Positions 1-8,367 of a stretch of 19,744 bases of DNA are shown piece by piece. This DNA comes from Pseudomonadota bacterium. GTDB taxonomy: Bacteria; Pseudomonadota; Alphaproteobacteria; Micropepsales; Micropepsaceae. Positions within the stretch are counted from its first letter, which is position 1; every line of letters begins with the position of its first letter. The DNA is taken from assembly GCA_021817355.1 (NCBI GenBank), contig JAKAVI010000130.1:1-19744 (forward strand). Reading direction: 5' to 3'. Position numbers and translations under genes: made by a program. The notes under the pieces are model-generated. The model worked only from the letters and a program-made list of their open reading frames with translations. It made no database searches and was not told the DNA's origin.

Positions 1-458
1 CGATCTGGCGACCCTCTCTGCTGCTTTCAGCACACCCGCTTGACTGGTCCGTCGGCATCGCTGGAACCATGATGCCGCTACTCGTATTGCCAAGTACGAC
101 GTCAAATTCACTCATACCAGTAGTGGTATGTCTACTCATCATGATCGCGGGCATCTATCTAGAGATCGCTGCAAAACTCAGCCTGGGTCGCAGCTTTGGC
201 ATTATCGCTGCCAATCGAGGAGTGCGCACACGTGGTCCTTATCGTTTTATACGACATCCGATGTATGCAGGTTATCTTCTCACTCACATCGGAATTTTGA
301 TGGCAATGCCGACATGGCGCAATGCTGCGCTCTATTCGATGACATTGCTATTTCAGCTTTGGCGGATGGAACGGGAAGAAGTCATACTCAAACGCGACTC
401 AGATTATCGCTCATTTGCACAGCGTGTCCGGTATCGTCTCGTCCCTGAGCTCTTCTAA
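1..458 (+). CDS. Isoprenylcysteine carboxyl methyltransferase (ICMT)/phospholipid methyltransferase-like membrane protein, 5'-truncated
   Basis: The reading frame is open from the left edge of the window (first full codon at base 3), so this is probably the C-terminal part of a longer gene; the ATG at 69 is likely internal. The visible part has hydrophobic membrane segments followed by the block typical of ICMT/PEMT-like methyltransferases: LGRSFG, then RTRGPYRFIRHPMYAGY, then a second hydrophobic segment and a MEREE...Y..Y..RV.YRLVP tail. In this family the RHPxY and E-E region binds S-adenosylmethionine at the membrane face. The bacterial members are mostly uncharacterised, so the methyl acceptor cannot be named. 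The protein ends at a TAA at 456-458, convergent with msrP. The family is clear; the exact substrate and N terminus are unknown. Confidence 0.8.
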   Translation, partial: IWRPSLLLSAHPLDWSVGIAGTMMPLLVLPSTTSNSLIPVVVCLLIMIAGIYLEIAAKLSLGRSFGIIAANRGVRTRGPYRFIRHPMYAGYLLTHIGILMAMPTWRNAALYSMTLLFQLWRMEREEVILKRDSDYRSFAQRVRYRLVPELF

Positions 459-575
459 CCAATCTAAATGTTATACAAATTTCAAATCCGCTGAGGGTCA
501 AGAGCGCTCGCCATTTTCCTGCTGCCATGCCTGTTCAATCGGAAAGGTGCCCAGCCCGTCGTAAGGAACTGACCC

Positions 576-602
576 AGCCCTTCAATGCGCGGTCTTAGGG
601 CT
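576..602. other. Weak hairpin between convergent genes
   Basis: The arms AGCCCT (576-581) and AGGGCT (597-602) are perfect complements around a 15-base loop, in the 258-base gap between the stop codons of the methyltransferase and msrP. There is no T-run on either side, so it is only a possible weak terminator. I see no gene in the rest of this gap. Confidence 0.25.
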
Positions 603-716
603 CGGATGGAAATAAGTGAGTCACTTCTTAATCGCCAGCACGCCGTTGATCGAGGATTATAGCAAAGGTCTGTAGGGGTTATTTAGGAACGGGCCTTTAC
701 GTATAGGATCCTTACT

Positions 717-1706
717 TCATCGATACAGCTTGTTGCCAATATTCATGCCGCTATACAGACTTGCTACCTCAGAACCATAACCGTTAAAAATCTGAGTGGG
801 AACGCGTTCATCTGTGCCAAGGACACGTTCGGTTTCTTGACTCCAACGCGGATGCGGAACTTTGGGATTAACATTGGCCCAAAATCCGTATTCATCAGGC
901 CCAACTGTTTCCCAGAAGGTCTTTGGTTGCTCGGTCTGAAAGCGGAACCGGACAATGGCTTTCACCGACTTGAAACCATATTTCCACGGAACCGCTAGCC
1001 GCAATGGCGCCCCCATCTGCTTGGGCAGAGGTTTGCCATATACTCCGGTAACCAGGAAGGTCAGCTCATTTGCCGCTTCGGCCATCGTCAATCCCTCAAC
1101 GTAAGGCCAAGGGTACCATGGCTGATCTTGTCCGGGCGCAACACTCGGCATCATGAACGTCTGCATCATCACATATTTAGCGGACGAAAGCGGCTTTGCT
1201 AGGGCAAGAAGCGCGGTCATTGGAAACCCTGTCCATGGCACTGCCATCGACCAGGCCTCGACACAGCGATGGCGGTAGAGCCGCTCCTCAAGCGGCATCT
1301 TGAAGATCAACTCGTCAGCACCGATCTTGAACGGCTTCTCGACCAGACCTTCAACCGAAATCTCCCAGGGCCTTATCGGCAGAGCCTGAGCTTGCTGCCA
1401 GATGTCCTTTGAGGTCCCGAATTCGTAATAGTTATTGTATGTTTCGGCGATTTGCGCCTTGGTAATTGGTCGATCGAGCTTGAATGCGGTATCGCGCTTG
1501 GCAGGATAGAGCTTGAGCGTTGGGTTAGGACCTGACTTGGATGCCTGCTTTGACGCGACTGCGCTTTTGGAGCCGCACCCAGCCAGAGGCAGGGACAGTG
1601 CGAGAGCACTGGCCCCAGTGACCAGTTGGCGCCGACTGAAAAACAGGCTCTCAGGTGTTGCCGCCCATTCGGGCATCTCCCAGTGCTTCGGCTTGCGGAT
1701 AAGCAT
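717..1706 (-). CDS. msrP: Protein-methionine-sulfoxide reductase catalytic subunit MsrP (YedY), Tat-exported
   Basis: MsrP is the periplasmic molybdopterin (sulfite-oxidase fold) subunit that reduces methionine sulfoxide in envelope proteins, normally using electrons from the membrane haem protein MsrQ. The ATG at 1706 gives 329 aa and has AGGGAGG 4 bases upstream; a longer GTG start at 1757 lacks this support. Visible features are the family N terminus (ATPESLFF), a twin-arginine motif SRRQLV at residues 24-29, a hydrophobic stretch, and the oxidoreductase core with RHRCVEAWSMAVPW, where Cys148 is the expected Mo ligand. The core continues with GAPLRLAVPWKYGFKSVK and ends with a YGFWANVNP block. 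The signal region ends in LAGC (41-44), a perfect lipobox, which suggests a Tat-exported lipoprotein (inference). No msrQ is visible next to it. Length and motifs match the family well. Confidence 0.95.
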   Translation of the reverse strand: MLIRKPKHWEMPEWAATPESLFFSRRQLVTGASALALSLPLAGCGSKSAVASKQASKSGPNPTLKLYPAKRDTAFKLDRPITKAQIAETYNNYYEFGTSKDIWQQAQALPIRPWEISVEGLVEKPFKIGADELIFKMPLEERLYRHRCVEAWSMAVPWTGFPMTALLALAKPLSSAKYVMMQTFMMPSVAPGQDQPWYPWPYVEGLTMAEAANELTFLVTGVYGKPLPKQMGAPLRLAVPWKYGFKSVKAIVRFRFQTEQPKTFWETVGPDEYGFWANVNPKVPHPRWSQETERVLGTDERVPTQIFNGYGSEVASLYSGMNIGNKLYR

Positions 1707-1960
1707 TCGGCCTCCCTGTCTGACGACGACTTGGCACTGCCCGACGCCACGGGCCACACGAAGGCGTTCATACTCTCATACGTTGGACGGGCCACACCAG
1801 ATTGGTCAGGCCGATAGGTAATGCACCCTGCCGCCATTTTTGGTGCATCGACATCAACGGATCAGCATGTTTTAGCCTCCGCAGCCGCACCCCAGCGACC
1901 GAGAACAACCCGGCAGAGTGCTGGTAGCCAGTTCACCAAACGAGGATTTGCGATAGTGAC

Positions 1961-1980
1961 ATATTACATTTTTGTAATAT
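1961..1980. promoter_or_regulatory. Perfect inverted repeat, candidate operator upstream of msrP
   Basis: The 8-base arms ATATTACA and TGTAATAT flank TTTT, a symmetric AT-rich site of the kind bound by dimeric repressors. On the minus strand a TACAAT hexamer (1984-1979) overlaps its edge and could be a -10 element, which would place the transcription start inside the repeat; no good -35 is visible. It lies about 255 bases upstream of the msrP start, and the EF-G-like gene on its other side is already closed by a terminator. The rest of the stretch from 1707 to 2054 shows no gene. Confidence 0.45.
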
Positions 1981-2054
1981 TGTATGAGGAAATCAGCTAG
2001 AAAATGAAGAGGTAGAGACCTACTTGAAAGCTATGCTGCCCCCAACTTTGACCT

Positions 2055-2091
2055 GAAAAGATACAGGCGGCCGCCAACTAGCCGCCTGTGG
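2055..2091 (-). terminator. Rho-independent terminator of the EF-G-like gene
   Basis: The 9-base arms at 2063-2071 (ACAGGCGGC) and 2081-2089 (GCCGCCTGT) are perfect complements around a 9-base loop. On the minus strand the stem is followed by a short U-run (ATCTTTTC). It starts 7 bases after the stop codon of the upstream EF-G-like gene and separates it from msrP. Confidence 0.85.
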
Positions 2092-2095
2092 TTCT

Positions 2096-4141
2096 TCACG
2101 CCGCCTTTTGGTGCTGGGCTACAACATGCTCAGCAAGTTTTCCCGATAGCTCAGCCAAATGATCGAATTCGACCTCGAAGCTCCCCACACCCTGGGTCAG
2201 CGATCTCAGATCAATGATCAGATCCGCCAACTCCGCCATCGGCATCTGCGCCAGCACCGTGTCCCAACCGCGCCAACCAGGGCGGACATCATATCCCATC
2301 AACTGGCCACGCCTGCTCGACACGACACCATTAACCTTTGCCGTCGCCTCGCTTGGAATATGAATTTGCACGCGCATGATTGGCTCAAGGAGAACAGGGC
2401 CACACTCTGGCATACCCTCCTGCATCGCGATGCGGGCGGCACTCTGAAATGCGGCATCCGATGAATCCACCGAGTGGTAAGATCCATCAGTCAATGTCAC
2501 CGAAATGTCGACAACTGGAAAGCCCAGAGGGCCGCACATGAGATACTCGACGACCCCCTTCTCCACCGACGGTATCCACTGCTTTGGTACTACACCCCCG
2601 GCGATGCGATCTGTAAACACAATGCCAGAGCCTCGCTGAAGAGGTTTAATATCAAGTACCACGTCACCAAACTGACCATGCCCCCCAGTCTGCCGCTTAT
2701 ACCGACCACGCTTGGTAGTGGCATTACGGATTGTCTCCTTGTACGGCACGCGCGGAGGATGGGTATTGAGCCTGAGTCCGTATTTACCTACCAACTTCTC
2801 GGTCGCCACTTTAAGATGGATATCTCCCTGCCCACACAGGGTCATCTCGTTCAGTTCCGGATTCTGCTCGAGAATTAGCGAGGGATCCTCCTCGTGAAGC
2901 TTGGCAATGGCCGCAGTCAGTTTAACTTCATCCTTACGATCAGCGACTTCAACTCCCAAGCGGTATACAGGCCGGAGGAGTTCCATTTCCAACTTGGACA
3001 ACGGCACATCCTTTGCCTCTGCCAGTAGATCGCCAGTCAATACGCCCTCGAGTCGACCCAGCCCCACACACTCACCAGCGAAAGCCTCAGAGATTTTGCT
3101 AACCTCCGCACCACGTAGTGAGAAGATCCCTCCTACGCGCACGTCACCTCCGGTTCTTGTGTGCAACACCGCACCGTCTTTCAGCGGACTACCGAAGACG
3201 CGTCCCAGACTCATCTTGCCCCCCTGAGTCGAATGATATGTCTTGAGAATCCGCACTACCGCACCTTTGCCCAACTGCACGCCCAGCCGGACCGCGGTCT
3301 TTTCCGCGCCCGGCGTTTCATGGCGGAGCGCTTTTAGCAACCGCCGAATTCCATTGTCGTTCTCCGCAGAGCCAATCAGCACAGGAACAAGATCACCATT
3401 ACCAAGTTCCTTGGTCAAATCCGCAAACACTTCGGAGGGTTGCGGTATCACATCACTAAGCAACTCTTCCATAAGATGTTCATCAAAATCAGCCAGCCTT
3501 TCGAGCATCGCGAAGCGGGCTTCCACTTCTCGTGACTTGATCTCGCCGTCCATTGGGACTGCCTCACTCCGCGCATGCTGGCGATAGACATAGGCACGCT
3601 CGAGCGCCAGATCCACATAACCGACCGCAACGCCTTCTTCCCATATCGGAATTTGACGAAGCAAAAGTGGCTTGTCCGATGCGTCCTGCAGGAACGCCAA
3701 CAGTTCACGCAAACTTCCGGAGGCTTTGTCAATCTTATTAACAAACAGAAAGTGAGGAATCCCCTGTTCTTCCAGCCTCTTCAGATAGGGCTTCAGCATC
3801 ATAAGTTTTTCCGACTGCGGCTCGCAGACAACAACAGCCGCATCAACACCCGTCAGCACGCCAAGGGTGTCGCCCAGCAATTCAATGGAACCCGGACAAT
3901 CGAGTAGGGTAAACCTTTCTTCCAAATAATCGAACGTCGCACAATTGACGTCGACACTCATTTGGCGCGAACGCGCCTCAGAGCCAAAATCGCCAACGCT
4001 ACTGCCGGCTGTCACAGAGCCTTTTCGCCCGATCGCGCCCGCAGCGTACAACATCGCCTCTAAAAGGCTCGTCTTGCCGGAACCATAGGGTCCGACCAAG
4101 GCCACTGTGCGTGGCCCATTACCTCCGATCTTCGTGGACAT
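2096..4141 (-). CDS. Elongation factor G-like translational GTPase (divergent paralogue)
   Basis: At 681 aa it is close to EF-G length, and it keeps the EF-G domain order: a GTPase domain (about 1-275), a beta-barrel domain 2, then domains III to V (for example GQGDIHLKVATEKL, GRYKRQTGGHGQFGDVVLDI, and the domain IV/V block PKQWIPSVEKGV). The GTPase signatures are changed from true EF-G: the P loop is GPYGSGKT (17-24) instead of GHIDAGKT, the RGIT switch I element is RQMS (59-62), and G3 is DCPGS (81-85) instead of DTPGH, so the catalytic His is missing. NKID (135-138) and a GSA G5 element (257-259) remain. Such EF-G-like proteins form a known bacterial family without a settled function. The ATG at 4141 has GAGAGG 5 bases upstream. 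It is monocistronic, with a strong terminator after it. Confidence 0.9.
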   Translation of the reverse strand: MSTKIGGNGPRTVALVGPYGSGKTSLLEAMLYAAGAIGRKGSVTAGSSVGDFGSEARSRQMSVDVNCATFDYLEERFTLLDCPGSIELLGDTLGVLTGVDAAVVVCEPQSEKLMMLKPYLKRLEEQGIPHFLFVNKIDKASGSLRELLAFLQDASDKPLLLRQIPIWEEGVAVGYVDLALERAYVYRQHARSEAVPMDGEIKSREVEARFAMLERLADFDEHLMEELLSDVIPQPSEVFADLTKELGNGDLVPVLIGSAENDNGIRRLLKALRHETPGAEKTAVRLGVQLGKGAVVRILKTYHSTQGGKMSLGRVFGSPLKDGAVLHTRTGGDVRVGGIFSLRGAEVSKISEAFAGECVGLGRLEGVLTGDLLAEAKDVPLSKLEMELLRPVYRLGVEVADRKDEVKLTAAIAKLHEEDPSLILEQNPELNEMTLCGQGDIHLKVATEKLVGKYGLRLNTHPPRVPYKETIRNATTKRGRYKRQTGGHGQFGDVVLDIKPLQRGSGIVFTDRIAGGVVPKQWIPSVEKGVVEYLMCGPLGFPVVDISVTLTDGSYHSVDSSDAAFQSAARIAMQEGMPECGPVLLEPIMRVQIHIPSEATAKVNGVVSSRRGQLMGYDVRPGWRGWDTVLAQMPMAELADLIIDLRSLTQGVGSFEVEFDHLAELSGKLAEHVVAQHQKAA

Positions 4142-4834
4142 GTGCGCCTCTCTTGCCCGGAGCCTAGATCCGGATCGAGGCGCGGCGGGCGCATTCCCCT
4201 ATGATAGGGTCGCGTCTCGCGCCCCGCAGACGGATGCTCGCGCTGAATGATGCGGCCAGCAAGCAAAATCATGCACTGGTGTCGCGAAACTTATGACGCT
4301 TATGCGAGTAGGAGGCATTTTTTATCTCAACCAAGCACTCGACTGCCTCGCTAGCCCGGCGATCAACCAGAGAGGTAGCGCCATTGGCAACTACGTCGAC
4401 AAGGTTGGCGGGCAGCAATAGCACTGGTAAAGGCGTTCTGCTACAGAACACCATGAAGGAGCGGGGAGCACAATACGTAGATTTACAAGATAACTCTTTC
4501 ATCACAAAGGGTTCGCCCACACATCCATGCACTGCCACACAAGGCTTGGCGGAGAACCTTCATCCTTGTCGCGGCATGATCTATCCGGCTACCCGCGGAA
4601 TTGTTGCAATATTATCCGGGCAAGGTGAGGATGAAAGCGCTTGAGTGTCTTCCCTGTTCGGGGCATTGGCCGGTCCGGCAGGATACCGCCGGGGCGCGGG
4701 AGGCAGCTTTGACCTTGGATTTAACCCCTATACGCTGTTTCTAGATTTTGATTCAGCAAGCGGTTACCTGGAACGAAGCTGATTTCTTGTCCCACCTAGT
4801 TCAGCGATGATCCCACACTCGACCGCGCATTTAG

Positions 4835-5038
4835 TCAGCGCCTGGCTGTGATTATCTCGGCGCCATCGTATGTCTGCCAGATCCTGCCTTCGCTATCTTT
4901 TGGACTGGTCCGGAAATAATCTCCCACGCGATTTTCCGGGGCCACCTCGACCGCACGACCATTCTGTTGCAGCGCATGTCCATCCTCTGGGGTAATTATC
5001 CTTAGAATGGCGGCCAGCGCGTGAGCTGTTACCTGCAT
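4835..5038 (-). CDS. Doubtful small hypothetical protein, 67 aa
   Basis: This ATG-started ORF encodes a mostly hydrophilic 67-residue product (middle part PEDGHALQQNGRAVEVAPEN, end GAEIITARR) with no signal peptide or membrane segment. It has no convincing Shine-Dalgarno sequence, and third-position base use does not stand out from random. I do not recognise a family. It is included because its composition is protein-like and it lies in an otherwise empty stretch; it may be a remnant or a chance ORF. Confidence 0.2.
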   Translation of the reverse strand: MQVTAHALAAILRIITPEDGHALQQNGRAVEVAPENRVGDYFRTSPKDSEGRIWQTYDGAEIITARR

Positions 5039-5066
5039 ATTCGTATCGTAAAAGGCTGGCCCGCGA

Positions 5067-5345
5067 GTGCTACTGCCCAGAGGGAAGGGCTCACCGCGAA
5101 GGCCCCATTACGATTATGGTAGGGCATTTCACAAAGCAGTCACGGCCGTATGCGGCCTCCAACTGGCGGAATATCTTTCTGAGGATCTCAGTCTACTGCG
5201 GGACGTCGGATTGGAACGGTTGGGCAGGACTAGGTTGAACGTCTGCGCACGTAATTGCAGTATTGACTACGACGCGGCCAGTAAAGTGCTCGGCTTCCGC
5301 AATGTCGAGTATCGCTTTGAGGGCAATGTGAGCGCAACCTTCTAG
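5067..5345 (+). CDS. Doubtful small ORF with a DUF1127-like segment
   Basis: This GTG-started ORF of 92 aa contains LSLLRDVGLERLG at residues 41-53, which resembles the core of the short DUF1127 proteins of alphaproteobacteria (pattern L..LL.DIGL.R). The rest of the sequence is unlike that family, which is normally about 50-70 aa. No ATG is available in frame and no clear ribosome binding site precedes the GTG. It may be a decayed DUF1127 gene or a chance resemblance. The stop codon is TAG at 5343-5345. Confidence 0.2.
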   Translation: MLLPRGKGSPRRPHYDYGRAFHKAVTAVCGLQLAEYLSEDLSLLRDVGLERLGRTRLNVCARNCSIDYDAASKVLGFRNVEYRFEGNVSATF

Positions 5346-5475
5346 AGTGTAACCTCGCTCGCGCGCCCCTCTAAGGCGGGCTCCCATTTTTCACCGGACG
5401 AAGAGACCTGCCGGACACCTTGTCCACCTGCGCCCATCGGCGCCAACCAACTGATCGCTCAGCTTTCCACCAACC

Positions 5476-6804
<1,329 letters not shown>

Positions 6805-6860
6805 TCAATCTCTACATGCGAACCTAACCCTTTCGCCATCCCGTACCGCGGGGAGGACCC

Positions 6861-7304
6861 ATGCGGACCATCGTCAGCACCGCCTTTGCCGGGATCGCGC
6901 TCGTTCTTTCGGCCTGCTCGCCGACCAAGCCTCCCGTGGGACGCTGGGAGGGTAGCTTCCAGTCCGCAGAGACCATGATTGTTGCCCGCCTCAAGATCGA
7001 AAAGAACGGCGCCATCTTCCTGAGTGCGCCGGACGCACTAAATGTCAGCGCCGACCCGGATCAGCGGGCATTAATCCGCGCCCGTCTTGCACAGGACCTG
7101 GACTCCAGCTGGTCCTTCGTGCAGGCCAGACATATGCATTTCAACGGTCATATTTTCCGCTATCGCGGTCATGTGGCGCCACAGATGAAATGGGATGCGT
7201 CGAGCAGAACCATGACCGTAATCGTATACCCCGGCACCCTCCCCGAAGTAGATATTGCCATGCATGCGGTGAGTAGTTTCGACGCCGACCCATGGCAGAG
7301 CTAG
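6861..7304 (+). CDS. Small predicted lipoprotein of unknown function
   Basis: The 147-residue product starts with a short signal peptide ending in a lipobox, LSAC (about residues 16-19), so it should be lipidated and anchored in the envelope. The ATG has GGGGAGG 4 bases upstream, a strong ribosome binding site. The mature part begins with PVGRWEGSFQS and has alternating polar and hydrophobic strands (RLKIEKNGAIFLS, MTVIVYPGTL), suggesting a small beta-rich domain of the kind that opens with a G.WEG.. strand. I do not recognise a named family. It lies ahead of a TPR gene and an efflux-channel gene in the same direction, but the gaps are long enough that an operon is uncertain. Confidence 0.8.
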   Translation: MRTIVSTAFAGIALVLSACSPTKPPVGRWEGSFQSAETMIVARLKIEKNGAIFLSAPDALNVSADPDQRALIRARLAQDLDSSWSFVQARHMHFNGHIFRYRGHVAPQMKWDASSRTMTVIVYPGTLPEVDIAMHAVSSFDADPWQS

Positions 7305-7331
7305 CGACGTTCACGAAAACGCGATAGCTCT
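7297..7331 (+). other. Hairpin overlapping the lipoprotein stop codon
   Basis: The arms AGAGCTA (7297-7303) and TAGCTCT (7325-7331) are perfect complements, with GCG/CGC able to pair further inside. The stop codon TAG lies across the end of the first arm. No T-run follows, so it could be a weak terminator, an RNA-processing or stability element, or chance. Confidence 0.3.
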
Positions 7332-7414
7332 CACGCGGTCGTGACAGCACAGACTGTAGACGGGCGCAGCATACAGCCGCAACATCAGCTTTGCGTTTCA
7401 CGTGGGAGAGTTTC

Positions 7415-8038
7415 ATGGCATTGCCTTACATACTCACCTTCAAGCGCAGGTGTATGGGCAAACTCGGGCCTGTGCTTGCGAGCGCATTTGGCGTCCTGAT
7501 TGCAGTAGCCGCGGGCACAACATCCGCCCAGGCGGCGATTACGGTGATGGGCAGCGGTCTTGCCCAAAGCTGCTACAAAGCGGCCGAGTTTGGCGGGGAC
7601 GCACGGGACGGAATCAACACTTGTACCTTGGCTCTCAGTCAGGAGCCGTTGAGCGTCCATGATCGTGCCTCCACCTATGTCAATCGCGGCATCCTTCGGG
7701 CCACGTCAAATCCGCGAGGGGCACTGGCGGATTACAACGAGGGCATAGCCCTCGATCCCCAACTGGCGGAGGCCTATGTGGACCGGGGAGCGGCGCTGCT
7801 CTCGCTCAAGCGCTACCGTGCGGCCCTCGTGGCTATCGACAAGGGCCTGGCACTCCATGTCAATCGGCCACAGATCGCCTATTACGACCGCGCCATGGCT
7901 CATGAGAGCCTAGGAGACATCCGCAGCGCCTATTTTGACTATCAGCATGCGGTTGCCCTGTCGCCGAATTTTACCCTCGCGAAGCAACAGCTTACGCGCT
8001 TCAAGGTGATCCGGGAGCCGGCCACGCATAACAGTTAG
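7415..8038 (+). CDS. Secreted tetratricopeptide repeat (TPR) protein
   Basis: From the ATG at 7415 (GGGAG 6 bases upstream) the protein has 207 aa. Residues 1-40 form a signal peptide (KRR, a hydrophobic core, cleavage expected after SAQA), so it is probably periplasmic. An alternative ATG at 7454 would give a shorter, more standard signal peptide. The mature part has an SCYKAAEF...INTC segment with two cysteines (53 and 70) that could form a disulfide. It is followed by about three TPR units (roughly 84-117, 118-151, 152-185) with typical A..Y.NRG, A.ADYNEGIALDP and AY.DRGAALL features. TPRs mediate protein-protein contacts; no partner is visible. I associate this layout with sphingomonad proteins from memory (unverified). 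Confidence 0.82.
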   Translation: MALPYILTFKRRCMGKLGPVLASAFGVLIAVAAGTTSAQAAITVMGSGLAQSCYKAAEFGGDARDGINTCTLALSQEPLSVHDRASTYVNRGILRATSNPRGALADYNEGIALDPQLAEAYVDRGAALLSLKRYRAALVAIDKGLALHVNRPQIAYYDRAMAHESLGDIRSAYFDYQHAVALSPNFTLAKQQLTRFKVIREPATHNS

Positions 8039-8367
8039 TCAAGCAGGCAGGATGCCGGCTGGGCCGCGTGCTCGGCGACAGATGGTTACCATTCGGGGCA
8101 GCGCATGGCCTTTTGGGGCAGGCCCTGCCCCCTTATCTTGGGGGTGGTCGCCATACCGCCCTTTCGTGGCCCCAGAAGCTCAGCCAATCTCAAACCACTG
8201 TCGGCGCCTTGATCCTAATCCATATATTTTCCATTTGGCGGGGTAGGACTGCACACAGAGGACGGCTGGGCCTTCCGGACGAGCGGAACCCTTGCGTTCA
8301 GGGAGCGAGCGTTTATGAAGGGGCGGCAGCCGCCAGTGGGCCTATTTCTTTCTAGCGAGTATTTCGA
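8039..8367. other. Intergenic region with a GC-rich palindrome
   Basis: This 329-base gap contains no believable gene. At 8115-8131 the sequence GGGGCAGG-C-CCTGCCCC is a perfect palindrome that would form a short stem. No T-run follows on the plus strand, so it is at best a weak terminator for the TPR gene. The promoter of the efflux-channel gene presumably lies downstream of it, but I cannot pick out clear hexamers. Confidence 0.4.

Larger units (their letters stand above)
4142..5475. other. Gene-poor region, 1.3 kb, without a convincing gene
   Basis: Between the start of the EF-G-like gene and the end of the aminotransferase gene I find no ORF with a recognisable family. Overlapping ORFs on both strands around 4269-4644 lack good ribosome binding sites. 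Two further small ORFs (4835-5038 and 5067-5345) are listed separately as doubtful. I see no tRNA, terminal repeat or transposase remnant. The stretch may hold an unrecognised regulatory RNA or decayed genes. Confidence 0.5.

Noticed and set aside
1..458. Reading the first membrane protein as MsrQ, the partner of MsrP.
   Set aside because: It shows the RHPMYAGY and EREE pattern of ICMT/PEMT-like methyltransferases and lies on the opposite strand; no haem-ligand pattern of MsrQ is visible.
1373..1837. 154-aa minus-strand ORF overlapping the start of msrP.
   Set aside because: Out of frame with msrP, which has a strong ribosome binding site, a Tat signal and a full catalytic core.
4508..4520. 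GTTCG-like T-loop sequence suggesting a tRNA.
   Set aside because: No complementary T-stem, anticodon arm or acceptor stem can be built around it.
4269..4644. Overlapping ORFs on opposite strands (89 aa minus, 86 aa plus); the minus product has a segment RTPLPVLLLP slightly like the end of universal stress proteins.
   Set aside because: Neither has a ribosome binding site or family-wide similarity, and each is partly the antisense of the other; the resemblance covers only about ten residues.
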